This document shows, one piece after another, positions 1 to 7,831 of a stretch of DNA of 64,000 nucleotides. The stretch is from CAWUEX02 sp963921305 (GTDB lineage: Bacteria; Pseudomonadota; Alphaproteobacteria; Rhodospirillales; Rhodospirillaceae), in contig CAWUEX030000002.1 of NCBI GenBank assembly GCA_963921305.4, positions 434,001 through 498,000 on the forward strand. Reading direction: 5' to 3'. A program made the position numbers and the translations under genes. The notes below the pieces were generated by a model that did no database searches, had not been told where the DNA came from, and worked only from the letters and a program-made list of their open reading frames with translations. How positions within the stretch are numbered: position 1 is the stretch's first letter; each line of letters begins with the position of its first letter.

Positions 1-64
1 AGAGTATTTCCAGCGGTGTTTTGGCGAGGAACTTCCTGACTCCGCCGCCCAGGCGGTCGCCTGA
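1..64 (+). CDS. cobS: CobS cobaltochelatase subunit, C-terminal fragment
   Basis: Only the last 20 codons are inside the window; the frame starts at base 2 and stops with TGA at 62-64. The peptide contains YFQRCFGEELPDSA, which matches the conserved end of CobS, the AAA-type ATPase of the aerobic cobaltochelatase (CobN-CobS-CobT) that inserts cobalt into hydrogenobyrinic acid a,c-diamide during vitamin B12 synthesis. The call rests on this short tail plus the following cobT gene, which starts 15 bases downstream and normally sits next to cobS. Nothing can be said about the rest of the protein. Confidence 0.8.
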   Translation, partial: EYFQRCFGEELPDSAAQAVA

Positions 65-78
65 CCGGCGGTCCGGCG

Positions 79-2013
79 ATGTCCTCACGCACGCCTTCTC
101 CCGATAAATCGCGGGAGACCCCAAAGCCGGTTGACCGCACTCCAGGCCGTGTCGAAGCCTTTAAGACGGCGACCACGGCGGCTGTGCGCGCATTGTCCGA
201 TCATCCGAATACCACGGTGTCGTACACGCCAATTGCGACCAATCAAAAAAGTGGTGCGCAAGGAGAAGCGGTGCGCCTTCCCCTTCCCCCGGCGAAGTTG
301 ACGCGGGAGAACGTCGTTCGGCTGCGTGGCTCGGCGGATGCCAGCGCCATGCGCCTGCGCCATCACAGCGAACCCGTCCACCAGCGCCGCATGCCACACG
401 GCAAAGACGCGATCGATGCCTACAACGCCATGGAGCAAGCCCGCGTCGAGGTATTAGGTGCGCAATCCTACAAAGGGGTTTCGTCCAACCTTGGCAATGC
501 CCTCGAACAGCGTTTGGCTCTCGAGGGGTATCAAATGGCGCGCGCCTCGGTCCAAATTCAGGTACCAGACGCGCTTAAAGTGATGATCCACTCCCGGTGC
601 GACGGCGTTGAACTGGGCGAAGCCGGCCAACACGTGCTGGATATTGCCGATAGGGAATATGGCGATGCTTTGGAGCCGTACATCGCCCGGCTTGCCAATA
701 CATTAGACGATCAACGGGCGTTTTCCGACATCCTGCGCGAGATGATCGAGGTTCTGGATCTGGAGACGGACGACGGCGGCCGTGATCTGGATGAAGACGA
801 AAGCCCTGATATCGATGAAGACTCCGACTCAACCTCGGAAGCAGACGAAGGCGAGTCTGAAGGCGAAGATGAATCCGATCCCGATAGCGGTGATATGGAA
901 CCTGAGCAGGGCTCTGCCGAGGAGGACGTCCAACCGGCTGAGACCGACGAAGAAATGTCGGTGCCGTTCGCCATGGATGCCGCCGAAGAACCGGGAAACG
1001 ATGGCGAACAACCGAAGCCGCAATCCGGGCATAACCGATCACGCGAAGATGACCGCTACCGCGTCTTTACGGCGGAATTTGATCAAATCGAAGATGCCGG
1101 CAATCTATGCGATCCGGAGGAATTGAGCCGTCTGCGCACGCAGCTCGACCGGCAACTTGCGCATATGCAGGGCGTGGTCTCGCGTCTAGCGAATCGTCTG
1201 CAGCGCAAACTGATGGCGCAGCAAGTCCGGAGTTGGGAATTCGATTTGGAGGAAGGTCTGCTCGACACCAGCCGCCTCGCTCGAATCGTCGCAAACCCGA
1301 TGCATTCACTGTCGTTTAAGCGCGAGCAAGAGATGGAGTTCCGGGACACCGTCGTGACCCTTCTCATCGACAACTCGGGCTCAATGCGCGGCCGTCCGAT
1401 CACGATTGCCGCGATGACAGCTGATATTCTGGCGCGCACACTCGAACGGTGCGGCGTGAAGGTGGAAATTCTTGGCTTCACAACCAGCCAATGGAAGGGC
1501 GGGCAATCGCGCAAGCAATGGGTCGACTCCGGCAGGCCCTCGCAACCGGGACGCCTAAATGACCTGCGCCACATCATCTACAAGGCCGCGGACACGCCCT
1601 GGCGCCGCGCGCGCCGCAACCTGGGCCTGATGCTGCGCGAGGGCATTCTGAAGGAAAACATCGACGGCGAGGCTTTGGCTTGGGCACACAGCCGCCTTGC
1701 TGCCCGGCCGGAAGCACGGCGCATTCTCATGGTTATTTCTGACGGCGCGCCAGTGGACGACTCAACGCTGTCCGTCAACCCGGGCAATTATCTGGAGAAG
1801 CACTTAAGGGATGTCATCCGGTTCATCGAAACGCGGTCTCCGGTCCAGCTCCTCGCGATCGGCATTGGCCACGATGTGACACGATATTATCGCCGGGCCG
1901 TGACCTTGATGGACGTGGACGAACTTGGCGGCGCAGTCATGGCACAGCTCACCGACTTGTTCGACGACAACGACACCCAAGGGCTGTCGGCTCTTGCTCC
2001 TATTGTCGCTTAG
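79..2013 (+). CDS. cobT: Cobaltochelatase subunit CobT
   Basis: CobT is the VWA-domain partner of the AAA protein CobS; together they drive ATP-dependent cobalt insertion by CobN in aerobic cobalamin synthesis, in the cytoplasm. The 644-residue product has the family layout: an N-terminal helical region (about 1-225), a very acidic low-complexity linker (about 228-312, rich in Asp, Glu and Ser) and a C-terminal von Willebrand A domain from about 420. The MIDAS metal site is visible as DNSGS at 431-435. The gene follows cobS by 15 bases and is probably co-transcribed. Its stop codon overlaps the stop of the convergent LysR gene (TTAG). Length and layout are normal for the family. Confidence 0.95.
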   Translation: MSSRTPSPDKSRETPKPVDRTPGRVEAFKTATTAAVRALSDHPNTTVSYTPIATNQKSGAQGEAVRLPLPPAKLTRENVVRLRGSADASAMRLRHHSEPVHQRRMPHGKDAIDAYNAMEQARVEVLGAQSYKGVSSNLGNALEQRLALEGYQMARASVQIQVPDALKVMIHSRCDGVELGEAGQHVLDIADREYGDALEPYIARLANTLDDQRAFSDILREMIEVLDLETDDGGRDLDEDESPDIDEDSDSTSEADEGESEGEDESDPDSGDMEPEQGSAEEDVQPAETDEEMSVPFAMDAAEEPGNDGEQPKPQSGHNRSREDDRYRVFTAEFDQIEDAGNLCDPEELSRLRTQLDRQLAHMQGVVSRLANRLQRKLMAQQVRSWEFDLEEGLLDTSRLARIVANPMHSLSFKREQEMEFRDTVVTLLIDNSGSMRGRPITIAAMTADILARTLERCGVKVEILGFTTSQWKGGQSRKQWVDSGRPSQPGRLNDLRHIIYKAADTPWRRARRNLGLMLREGILKENIDGEALAWAHSRLAARPEARRILMVISDGAPVDDSTLSVNPGNYLEKHLRDVIRFIETRSPVQLLAIGIGHDVTRYYRRAVTLMDVDELGGAVMAQLTDLFDDNDTQGLSALAPIVA

Positions 2014-2912
2014 CGCGCCGGCGCATTACCTGCGAACAGGTCACTATCGGCTTTGAACGAGTCCGCGATGAAATCGAATACGGACCGTATGCGGGCCGAA
2101 CGTCCGATTTCAGCATGAGTCACAAGCCAGACATCGATGTCGTAGCCGAGTTTGTCGGGCAGAACACGAACCAGATTGGGATTTACGTCGGCCAAAAAAC
2201 AATCAACCATCGCCAGTCCAATACCGCTCGCCGCCGCGCGCAACTGACCGACGAAACTGGTGGATCGATGAATGATACGATCGTGTTCGAACATGCGTTC
2301 CAGGCGCTGAACATCCTCGCGGCCTGTCATGCCTTCATCGAAACCGACGTGAAAGTGAGCTTTAAGGTCGGCGACACGTTCGGGTGTTCCATTTTCCGCT
2401 AGATACTCAGGCGTTGCATACATACCAAGGGTGAGGCTGCCGATTTTCTTAGCCACCAGATCGGGCTGCTCAGGCCGGAACATGCGCAAAGCGATGTCCG
2501 CTTCGCGGCGGACCAGGTTCAGAGCTCGATTGTCGACCAGAATTTCGATCAGGAGGCGTGGATAAGCTTTGTGAAACTTGGCGAGTTTGTCCGGCAGCCA
2601 CTGCGTTCCCAGGCCCTCCGTGCACGACACCCGAACCGAGCCGTCCAAGGCTTCCCGGCCGGCGTCTGCCCGGCGCTCAATAGCCAGCGCCGTTTGCTCC
2701 ATCATCCTGGCATCGGCGAGGATGCTTTCTCCGGTCTCAGTTAAGAGCAGTCCCTTTGGGGTTCTGAGAAATAAAGTGGCGCCGAGCGTCTCTTCCAGAT
2801 CGGCGATCCGCCGGCTCAATGTCGGCTGACTGACCTTGAGCTGCCGGGATGCGCCGGACAGGCTGCCTGTTTCGGCAACCGCTAGAAAATCCCTAATCAC
2901 CGACCAATCCAT
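2010..2912 (-). CDS. LysR-family transcriptional regulator
   Basis: The 300-residue protein starts with a typical LysR winged helix-turn-helix: MDWSVIRDFLAVAETGSLSG, then SQPTLSRRIADLEETLGATL at about 28-47. An effector-binding periplasmic-protein-like fold follows (about 90-290). Its target is unknown. LysR proteins usually control a divergently transcribed neighbour; here that is the small secreted protein at 3051, across a very AT-rich 138-base gap. It converges with cobT, sharing stop-codon bases, so it is not part of the cobalamin operon. Family assignment is firm; regulon and ligand cannot be deduced. Confidence 0.92.
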   Translation of the reverse strand: MDWSVIRDFLAVAETGSLSGASRQLKVSQPTLSRRIADLEETLGATLFLRTPKGLLLTETGESILADARMMEQTALAIERRADAGREALDGSVRVSCTEGLGTQWLPDKLAKFHKAYPRLLIEILVDNRALNLVRREADIALRMFRPEQPDLVAKKIGSLTLGMYATPEYLAENGTPERVADLKAHFHVGFDEGMTGREDVQRLERMFEHDRIIHRSTSFVGQLRAAASGIGLAMVDCFLADVNPNLVRVLPDKLGYDIDVWLVTHAEIGRSARIRSVFDFIADSFKADSDLFAGNAPAR

Positions 2913-2978
2913 TGTTTAGTCCCTTAGTCTACCTAGCCGTTCAATTAGCTATTCATATATTTTGTATATAATATGCGA

Positions 2979-2990
2979 ATAATGATAATT
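2979..2990 (+). promoter_or_regulatory. Possible partial Fur box
   Basis: AATAATGATAAT matches 11 of the first 12 bases of the classical Fur consensus (two GATAAT hexamers); the third, inverted hexamer is not preserved. It lies just downstream of a TATAAT hexamer at 2968-2973 and upstream of the small secreted protein at 3051. No good -35 accompanies the TATAAT. The region is very AT-rich, so a chance match is possible. Confidence 0.25.
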
Positions 2991-3050
2991 CCATCCATTA
3001 TTTTAATATCCTATCAATGTCCTCGGTTCGAGATTGAAAAGGAGGACCAC

Positions 3051-3482
3051 ATGGCGACGGAACACACATTCAGGACAGTTTTAGCAACCCTGATCATCGT
3101 ATTTGCCTGGGCCCTGGCCGCGGACACATTGGCCCGGGAAGCGGATCCGGAAGGTCCCGTCTGGCTCTGGTCGGAGGCTGCACCGAAATCCGCCTCTGCC
3201 GCTCAGGCTTTTAGCGAAGGCGATTTAGGGCGGGGCATCCGGTTGTCAAAAACGGCTTTGAAGAAGGCGGAGAGCCAGCATGGCCGTTTTATCGCCCATC
3301 ACAACATGTGCATCGCCTACTCAGCGCAAGGACATGCACGGCAAGCGGAACGCCACTGTCAGCAATCTCGCTTCCTGGCAGCTTCGAACTTCAAGGTCAT
3401 CGGAGCGGATCAAGGAGAACGCGCGGCCGACGTTCTGGACCGCAATCTTGAGATGATTGGACAAAACCGCTTCGGTCAGTGA
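3051..3482 (+). CDS. Small secreted protein with TPR-like helices
   Basis: The start at 3051 is chosen because a strong AAGGAGG sequence lies 5 bases upstream; an in-frame ATG at 2973 has no such site and lies within the AT-rich promoter region. The 143-residue product has a signal-peptide-like N-terminus (basic residues, then a hydrophobic run TVLATLIIVFAWALAADTLA), suggesting export to the periplasm. The mature part has a helical stretch resembling one or two TPR units (AAQAFSEGDLGRGIRLSKTA, then HHNMCIAYSAQGHARQAERH). No enzyme motif is visible. It stands alone, divergent from the LysR gene, and could be its target. Function unknown. Confidence 0.7.
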   Translation: MATEHTFRTVLATLIIVFAWALAADTLAREADPEGPVWLWSEAAPKSASAAQAFSEGDLGRGIRLSKTALKKAESQHGRFIAHHNMCIAYSAQGHARQAERHCQQSRFLAASNFKVIGADQGERAADVLDRNLEMIGQNRFGQ

Positions 3483-3509
3483 AGCGCGTTCAACTTATGA
3501 CACAGACAG

Positions 3510-3540
3510 CCTCCGTCGCAGGCGCTCCCTGCGGCGGAGG
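3510..3540 (+). terminator. Stable hairpin downstream of the secreted-protein gene
   Basis: A 13-bp stem (3510-3522 with 3528-3540, one G-U pair in RNA) closes a 5-base loop 28 bases after the stop at 3482. The following sequence is only weakly T-rich (TCTTGCGTTGTGATTTT), so this is either an imperfect intrinsic terminator or an mRNA-end stabiliser. Confidence 0.45.
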
Positions 3541-3584
3541 TCTTGCGTTGTGATTTTGCTGCGATATTCGAAGGAGGCTGACCA

Positions 3585-4025
3585 ATGCCTGCTATTTCAA
3601 TCGACCCTCTAATGCTGTGGCCCGTCATCTGGGTGGCTGTTTTAACAATCCTATCGGGCATTCAACTGGCACGGATGCGTCGGTCATCGGTGATCAATCG
3701 CGCCGTCCCCCTCTCTTTTTATCGGGTGTACCGCAAGGGCGAAGAGCCAGAAAAACTAGCGGCGGCGACCCGTCACTACACCAACCTGTTTGAGACACCG
3801 GTGCTGTTCTACGTCGGGTGTATAAGTGCGGGACTTTTAGGCCCGGCGACCTGGACGGTACTGGTGCCCGCGTTTGGATTTGCGGTTTTGCGCACCTGCC
3901 AAAGTGCGGTTCACTTAACATCCAATGATGTTCTAAAAAGAGCCTACAGTTTTTGGGCGAGCGCGGTTTTCTTGATGTGGCTTTGGGGCGCTGTTATCGC
4001 CCGCACGTGGAGCCTCACGCTCTAA
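3585..4025 (+). CDS. MAPEG-family integral membrane protein
   Basis: The 146-residue product has about four hydrophobic segments and the family motif around NLFETPVLFY (about residues 67-76), with a preceding basic cytosolic loop. MAPEG proteins are small membrane proteins related to microsomal glutathione transferase and leukotriene C4 synthase; bacterial members are mostly of unknown substrate, with glutathione-linked detoxification a common inference. A GAAGGAGG ribosome-binding site lies upstream of the ATG. The gene is monocistronic, between a hairpin at 3510 and a bidirectional terminator at 4033. Family assignment is solid; activity is not. Confidence 0.85.
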   Translation: MPAISIDPLMLWPVIWVAVLTILSGIQLARMRRSSVINRAVPLSFYRVYRKGEEPEKLAAATRHYTNLFETPVLFYVGCISAGLLGPATWTVLVPAFGFAVLRTCQSAVHLTSNDVLKRAYSFWASAVFLMWLWGAVIARTWSLTL

Positions 4026-4032
4026 AAACGAA

Positions 4033-4056
4033 AAAGGCCCGCTGTCACGGGCCTTT
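4033..4056. terminator. Bidirectional intrinsic terminator between MAPEG gene and rpmB
   Basis: AAAGGCCCG and CGGGCCTTT form a 9-bp stem around a 6-base loop. On the minus strand the stem is followed by TTTTTCGTTTTT, a good U-run for rpmB; on the plus strand the stem itself ends in TTT for the MAPEG gene. Confidence 0.8.
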
Positions 4057-4081
4057 CCACATTTGCGATATCAAACCAGGA

Positions 4082-4375
4082 CTAGGCTGCGGCTTTGTCC
4101 AACGCTTTCTTGACGCTGCGCTTGATCTTGACCGCTTCAGCGGTCAGGTCGTCATTGCGCGTCGACAACAGGTAAGCGTCCAACCCACCCCGCTTCTCGA
4201 TCGTGCGCAAGGTGCTGGCCGCCACACGCAGCCGCACAGGCTTATCGAGCGCCTCGCTCATCAGCGAAACAGCCTGGAGGTTAGGCAGAAAGCGGCGGCG
4301 GGTTTTATTGTGGGCATGGCTGACGTTATTGCCCGTGAGAACCCCTTTGCCGCTGATAGAACAGCGTCGAGACAT
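4082..4375 (-). CDS. rpmB: 50S ribosomal protein L28
   Basis: L28 is a small basic protein of the large ribosomal subunit. The start at 4375 gives 97 residues beginning MSRRCSISGKGVLTGNNVSH, the standard L28 N-terminus, and is preceded by AGGAG; the longer frame reaching 4417 adds a non-conserved extension. Conserved stretches include NKTRRRFLPN and the C-terminal region around STLRTIEKRGGLDAYLL. The gene is monocistronic and ends at the hairpin at 4033. Proximity of rpmB to cobS-cobT is seen in other alphaproteobacteria. Confidence 0.97.
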   Translation of the reverse strand: MSRRCSISGKGVLTGNNVSHAHNKTRRRFLPNLQAVSLMSEALDKPVRLRVAASTLRTIEKRGGLDAYLLSTRNDDLTAEAVKIKRSVKKALDKAAA

Positions 4376-4476
4376 GGTCGAACTCCTGTGGCGTAAACCG
4401 GCGCCCCGTGGCGCCAAGCATCGACGAAGGCGGGGTTGTAAACGGCACCCCCAGCGCCGTCAAGGCCGATTCGGCC

Positions 4477-4935
4477 CTATTTTGGCGGTTTTTCTGACTT
4501 TTCCGGGCTTTTTGGGGCGGGGTCGAGCGGCTCACGCGCGCTTTCGCCCTCCTCAAGCAAGCCGCGCATGATCGCCAGGGCGATGTATCGGCGCGCCGGA
4601 TGAGCGAGGGTTTCATCGACAATTCCGGCGGCGCCTTTGAGTTTAAGAGCGCGGTGAACCATCTCCCGGGCTTCGGCAGGAGATTTCTGTTCGTGCGCCG
4701 ATCTAGCTTCTGTCACCAATCCTTCCACATCAGGGCGTTGAAACGGCCCAGCGTGATCGACTGCAGCCTTGATCTCTGCCTTGCGTAGGTTTTTGGCCTT
4801 GAGGGCTTTGATGCGCCGGGCCTGGGCATCTTCGTTCGACTCAGGGGGCTTCGATGCAGCACGCCCCCGCTCTTGAACGACACTTTTACCCCGTTTCTTT
4901 CTGCCGCCGAACAGAGACTTGAACACCGCACCCAC
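4477..4935 (-). CDS. Hypothetical basic cytoplasmic protein
   Basis: I do not recognise this 152-residue protein. It starts at a GTG with a poor ribosome-binding site (MGAVFKSLFGGRKKRGKSVV). A Lys/Arg-rich N-terminal third is followed by a helical region (about 40-125, ARRIKALKAKNLRKAEIKAA, later EAREMVHRALKLKGAAGIVD) and a Pro/Lys/Glu-rich tail. There is no signal peptide or membrane segment. It follows the membrane protein at 4957 in the same direction by 21 bases, so the two may be an operon. Reality of the gene is supported by its long open frame, its composition and its tight spacing. Confidence 0.6.
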   Translation of the reverse strand: MGAVFKSLFGGRKKRGKSVVQERGRAASKPPESNEDAQARRIKALKAKNLRKAEIKAAVDHAGPFQRPDVEGLVTEARSAHEQKSPAEAREMVHRALKLKGAAGIVDETLAHPARRYIALAIMRGLLEEGESAREPLDPAPKSPEKSEKPPK

Positions 4936-4956
4936 CGCCGGTCAGGGTTTCAAACT

Positions 4957-5790
4957 TTAGGCTCCCGCCGACGCGCCCGGAAATAGGTTTGGCTGAGGGC
5001 CGAGACGATCCGCGATGTCCGGATCATCGGCTGGCACCGGTGCCGGAGCAGAACTCTCAACCGGGTCTTCCCCGAACGCATCTTCTGCAGCACCAGAGAA
5101 CAAAGCATAGACTTGGGCAAGCGGCCCCTCGTCCAAGGTCTTGCTGAGCACTTTCATGCCAGACTGATCCCGTGCCTCTGCCCTCATAGCATCGACTTGC
5201 CGCAAGAAAGTCACTGCGGCTTCTTTGGACTGCGGGTCGGACGCAATCGCCGACCGGAGGCGGTCTGAAAAATCACTTTCACTCGCGGCACGCTGGGTAA
5301 AGGGCCGCATCAAAGCGTTGCGATCCCCGGCACCATGGCGCGCCCAGGCGAGGTCCAAGTCGTCCCCGCTCAACACGCCGAGACGCTCGGCGACGACGGC
5401 GACCTGACTCGCGAGATCGTCCAAAGCAACAGGAACCAGAGTACTCGCGGCGTCGCGCTGAGACGCCGCCTGAGATTCAATCAGCACCCGGCTTTGGGCC
5501 TCGCCCTGCTCCAGACCACGGCGCAGAGAATAGCCCATGTCTAAAACGGCGCGCCGAAGAGTCGTCAACTGCCGCTGCTGGGCCATGACGGTTAAGGTGA
5601 GCCACAATACCACGGGCGGTCCTGCAGCGGCGGCCAGTAGTGCCGCGAGGTCGCCTGGCTCCAGCGACAACAGACCATCCCATCCCAGCCTGGTGAGGTA
5701 GGCGAAACACAAAATCAACCAGCCGGTCGTCACCGCGACGGCGATCACGAAAACGCCCCAACGGAGGATCGTTTTAACAGCGTTTTCCAT
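4957..5790 (-). CDS. Hypothetical membrane protein with two N-terminal helices
   Basis: Not recognised. Starting at the ATG at 5790 (MENAVKTILRWGVFVIAVAV), the 277-residue product has two membrane segments (about 9-32 and 45-68) and then a long soluble, mostly helical region beginning QQRQLTTLRRAVLDMGYSLR that looks coiled-coil prone, ending in a Pro/Asp-rich tail. A further in-frame start at 5826 adds 12 residues before the first helix. It lies just upstream of the basic protein at 4477. The architecture (two helices plus cytoplasmic coiled region) suggests a scaffold or envelope-associated role, but no function is supportable. Confidence 0.7.
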   Translation of the reverse strand: MENAVKTILRWGVFVIAVAVTTGWLILCFAYLTRLGWDGLLSLEPGDLAALLAAAAGPPVVLWLTLTVMAQQRQLTTLRRAVLDMGYSLRRGLEQGEAQSRVLIESQAASQRDAASTLVPVALDDLASQVAVVAERLGVLSGDDLDLAWARHGAGDRNALMRPFTQRAASESDFSDRLRSAIASDPQSKEAAVTFLRQVDAMRAEARDQSGMKVLSKTLDEGPLAQVYALFSGAAEDAFGEDPVESSAPAPVPADDPDIADRLGPQPNLFPGASAGA

Positions 5791-5896
5791 CGTGGGCCTG
5801 CGGTCCAAAAGTTCTCGTTGAAGCACGTCGCAGTATACGAAAGACCAGCCTGCTGGGCCAGGGACGAACCCACCGTTCCATGTTAAAACCGATACG

Positions 5897-6763
5897 GTGA
5901 GCTATCTTGATCGCATAAACCGCTGCAACACCTATGACCTGTCGAACTTTGTCGCACTGATAGTCGACGGCAAAACGGTTGGCTGGATCCGAAAAGCCCT
6001 CATTGAAGAACTTACGTCGTCAAGCTCGCCGCTTACGATTTTGGGAGAGGCCATCAGTTTCGCAGCGCGTTATGCGACCCCCAGTGATCGCACGAAAGCG
6101 ATCGCCGCCGTCGCGCCGCGATGGGTTGGCCGCGGCCTGGTTCCTAAACTGCGCGGCGAAATCTATCCGGTCCGCGAAACATGGTCCGACCCAGATTACT
6201 TTCGGATCGACCGGGCACTCACGCCGTTACTCGGCACACGCGCATACGGTGTTCATCTCAATGGATTTGTTGAGCGGGCCGACGGGCTGCACGTGTGGGT
6301 CGGCCGCCGCAGCGCTGATCGTGGTGTGGAGCCGGGCAAGCTGGATAACTTAGTTGCCGGGGGACAGCCGGCGCATTTGTCTATCGCCGAAAATCTGAGA
6401 AAAGAATGCGAAGAGGAAGCGGGCATGCCCGCCGACCTGGCAGACCGGGCTTTACCTGTTGGAACAGTAACCTATTGCTTTGAGACCGACCGCGGCCTCA
6501 GAGTCGATACGCTGTTCTGTTACGACTTGCCTGTGCCTGAGGATTTTCGTCCGTTGAACCAGGACGGTGAAATCAGCGGCTTCGAGCTTATGCCTGTTCA
6601 GGAGGTGCTTGACCTGATCCGGGATGGGACGGCCTTTAAATTCAACGTTTCTCTGGTCGTCCTCGATTTCGCCATACGGCGTGGTCTACTTTCCCCGGAC
6701 ACCGAGCCTGACTTTGAGCGCATTTTGGCGGGTCTGCACGCCCCGCCCCCAAGCCTAGGCTGA
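5897..6763 (+). CDS. Nudix hydrolase with N-terminal DUF4743 domain
   Basis: The 288-residue protein begins at a GTG (MSYLDRINRCNTYDLSNFVA) and combines an N-terminal DUF4743-like domain (about 1-115) with a Nudix domain (about 117-250). The Nudix core is the variant KECEEEAGM at 169-177, with Lys in place of the usual Arg, as in eukaryotic Tnr3/Nudt20/Nudt24 relatives. Those relatives hydrolyse oxidised thiamine diphosphate derivatives, so removal of damaged thiamine cofactors is a reasonable inference, not shown here. It is a single gene, divergent from the membrane protein at 4957 and 99 bases upstream of accA. Confidence 0.85.
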   Translation: MSYLDRINRCNTYDLSNFVALIVDGKTVGWIRKALIEELTSSSSPLTILGEAISFAARYATPSDRTKAIAAVAPRWVGRGLVPKLRGEIYPVRETWSDPDYFRIDRALTPLLGTRAYGVHLNGFVERADGLHVWVGRRSADRGVEPGKLDNLVAGGQPAHLSIAENLRKECEEEAGMPADLADRALPVGTVTYCFETDRGLRVDTLFCYDLPVPEDFRPLNQDGEISGFELMPVQEVLDLIRDGTAFKFNVSLVVLDFAIRRGLLSPDTEPDFERILAGLHAPPPSLG

Positions 6764-6795
6764 GCTTGGCAATTTCCGGGCGTTGGCAGACTCTG

Positions 6796-6824
6796 TTGAC
6801 AACCAAGTCCTGGTTCACAAGGAT
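6796..6824 (+). promoter_or_regulatory. Candidate accA promoter
   Basis: A perfect -35 hexamer TTGACA (6796-6801) is followed after 17 bases by AAGGAT (6819-6824), a weak -10 with 3 of 6 matches, 38 bases before the accA start. The region between the hexamers holds a short inverted repeat (AACCA/TGGTT). Only the -35 is convincing. Confidence 0.3.
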
Positions 6825-6862
6825 GCGCGCCGCATCGCCCGGGGTAATGGGCCGGAGAAACC

Positions 6863-7816
6863 ATGCATTTCTTAGAGTTCGAAAAGCCGATCGCGGAACT
6901 GGAAGGCAAAATCGCCGAGTTGCGTCACTTGAGTGACGGCGATGGTGTGAATATTGCTGAGGAAGTAACGCGGCTGGAGACCAAGGTCGAAAAAGACCTT
7001 AAGGCCACTTACTCCAAATTGACGCCCTGGCAAAAGACACTGGTCGCCCGTCACCCGGACCGGCCCCATTGCCTCGATTACATCGAAGCGCTGATTACGG
7101 ATTTCCTGCCCCTCGCCGGCGACCGTGCCTATTCGGAAGACCATGCCATTGTCGGCGGCCTTGGCCGCTTCCGCGGCCGATCGGTAATGGTGGTCGGTCA
7201 GGAAAAAGGCAAGGACATGGAGACCCGCCTGAAGCACAACTTCGGGATGGCCAGGCCGGAGGGCTATCGCAAGGCACGGCGGCTAATGGAACTGGCAGAC
7301 AAATTTAATGTGCCGGTCATTACGTTTGTCGATACAGCGGGTGCCTACCCTGGGGTCGGGGCGGAGGAACGCGGCCAGGCGGAAGCGATTGCGCGCTCGA
7401 TCGAAACCTGCCTGGATCTTCGTGTGCCATTGATCAGCATCGTCATTGGCGAAGGCGGGTCCGGCGGTGCGATCGCATTGGCCACCGGCAACGCGGTGAT
7501 GATGCTTGAGCATTCCATTTATTCGGTGATCTCACCGGAGGGATGCGCGTCAATTCTCTGGCGCGATGGAGATCAGGCCAAAACGGCTGCTGAAGCCTTG
7601 CGCCTGACCGCTCAGGATTTGGATAAATTGGGCGTTATCGACGCGATCATTTCCGAACCGGTGGGCGGCGCCCACCGTAAACGCGAAGACGCGTTTTCAG
7701 CTGTGGGTGATGCGATCGCCGAAAAACTGGATGGCCTCGCAAAGCTGGAAGGCGGACAGCTGCGGGCCCGGCGGCGCGAGAAATTCTTAGCCATGGGCCG
7801 CATCCAGGACAAATAA
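6863..7816 (+). CDS. accA: Acetyl-CoA carboxylase carboxyltransferase subunit alpha
   Basis: AccA with AccD transfers the carboxyl group from carboxybiotin to acetyl-CoA, making malonyl-CoA for fatty acid synthesis. The 317-residue length is typical. Family hallmarks are the N-terminal helical hairpin (FLEFEKPIAELEGKIAELRH), FVDTAGAYPGVGAEERGQAE at about 154-173, and the glycine-rich IGEGGSGGAIALATGNAVMM, which form the acyl-CoA binding and oxyanion region. It stands alone, converging with the TPR glycosyltransferase gene with 15 bases between the stops and no evident terminator. Confidence 0.97.
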   Translation: MHFLEFEKPIAELEGKIAELRHLSDGDGVNIAEEVTRLETKVEKDLKATYSKLTPWQKTLVARHPDRPHCLDYIEALITDFLPLAGDRAYSEDHAIVGGLGRFRGRSVMVVGQEKGKDMETRLKHNFGMARPEGYRKARRLMELADKFNVPVITFVDTAGAYPGVGAEERGQAEAIARSIETCLDLRVPLISIVIGEGGSGGAIALATGNAVMMLEHSIYSVISPEGCASILWRDGDQAKTAAEALRLTAQDLDKLGVIDAIISEPVGGAHRKREDAFSAVGDAIAEKLDGLAKLEGGQLRARRREKFLAMGRIQDK

Positions 7817-7831
7817 CTAGACGCTGTGACT

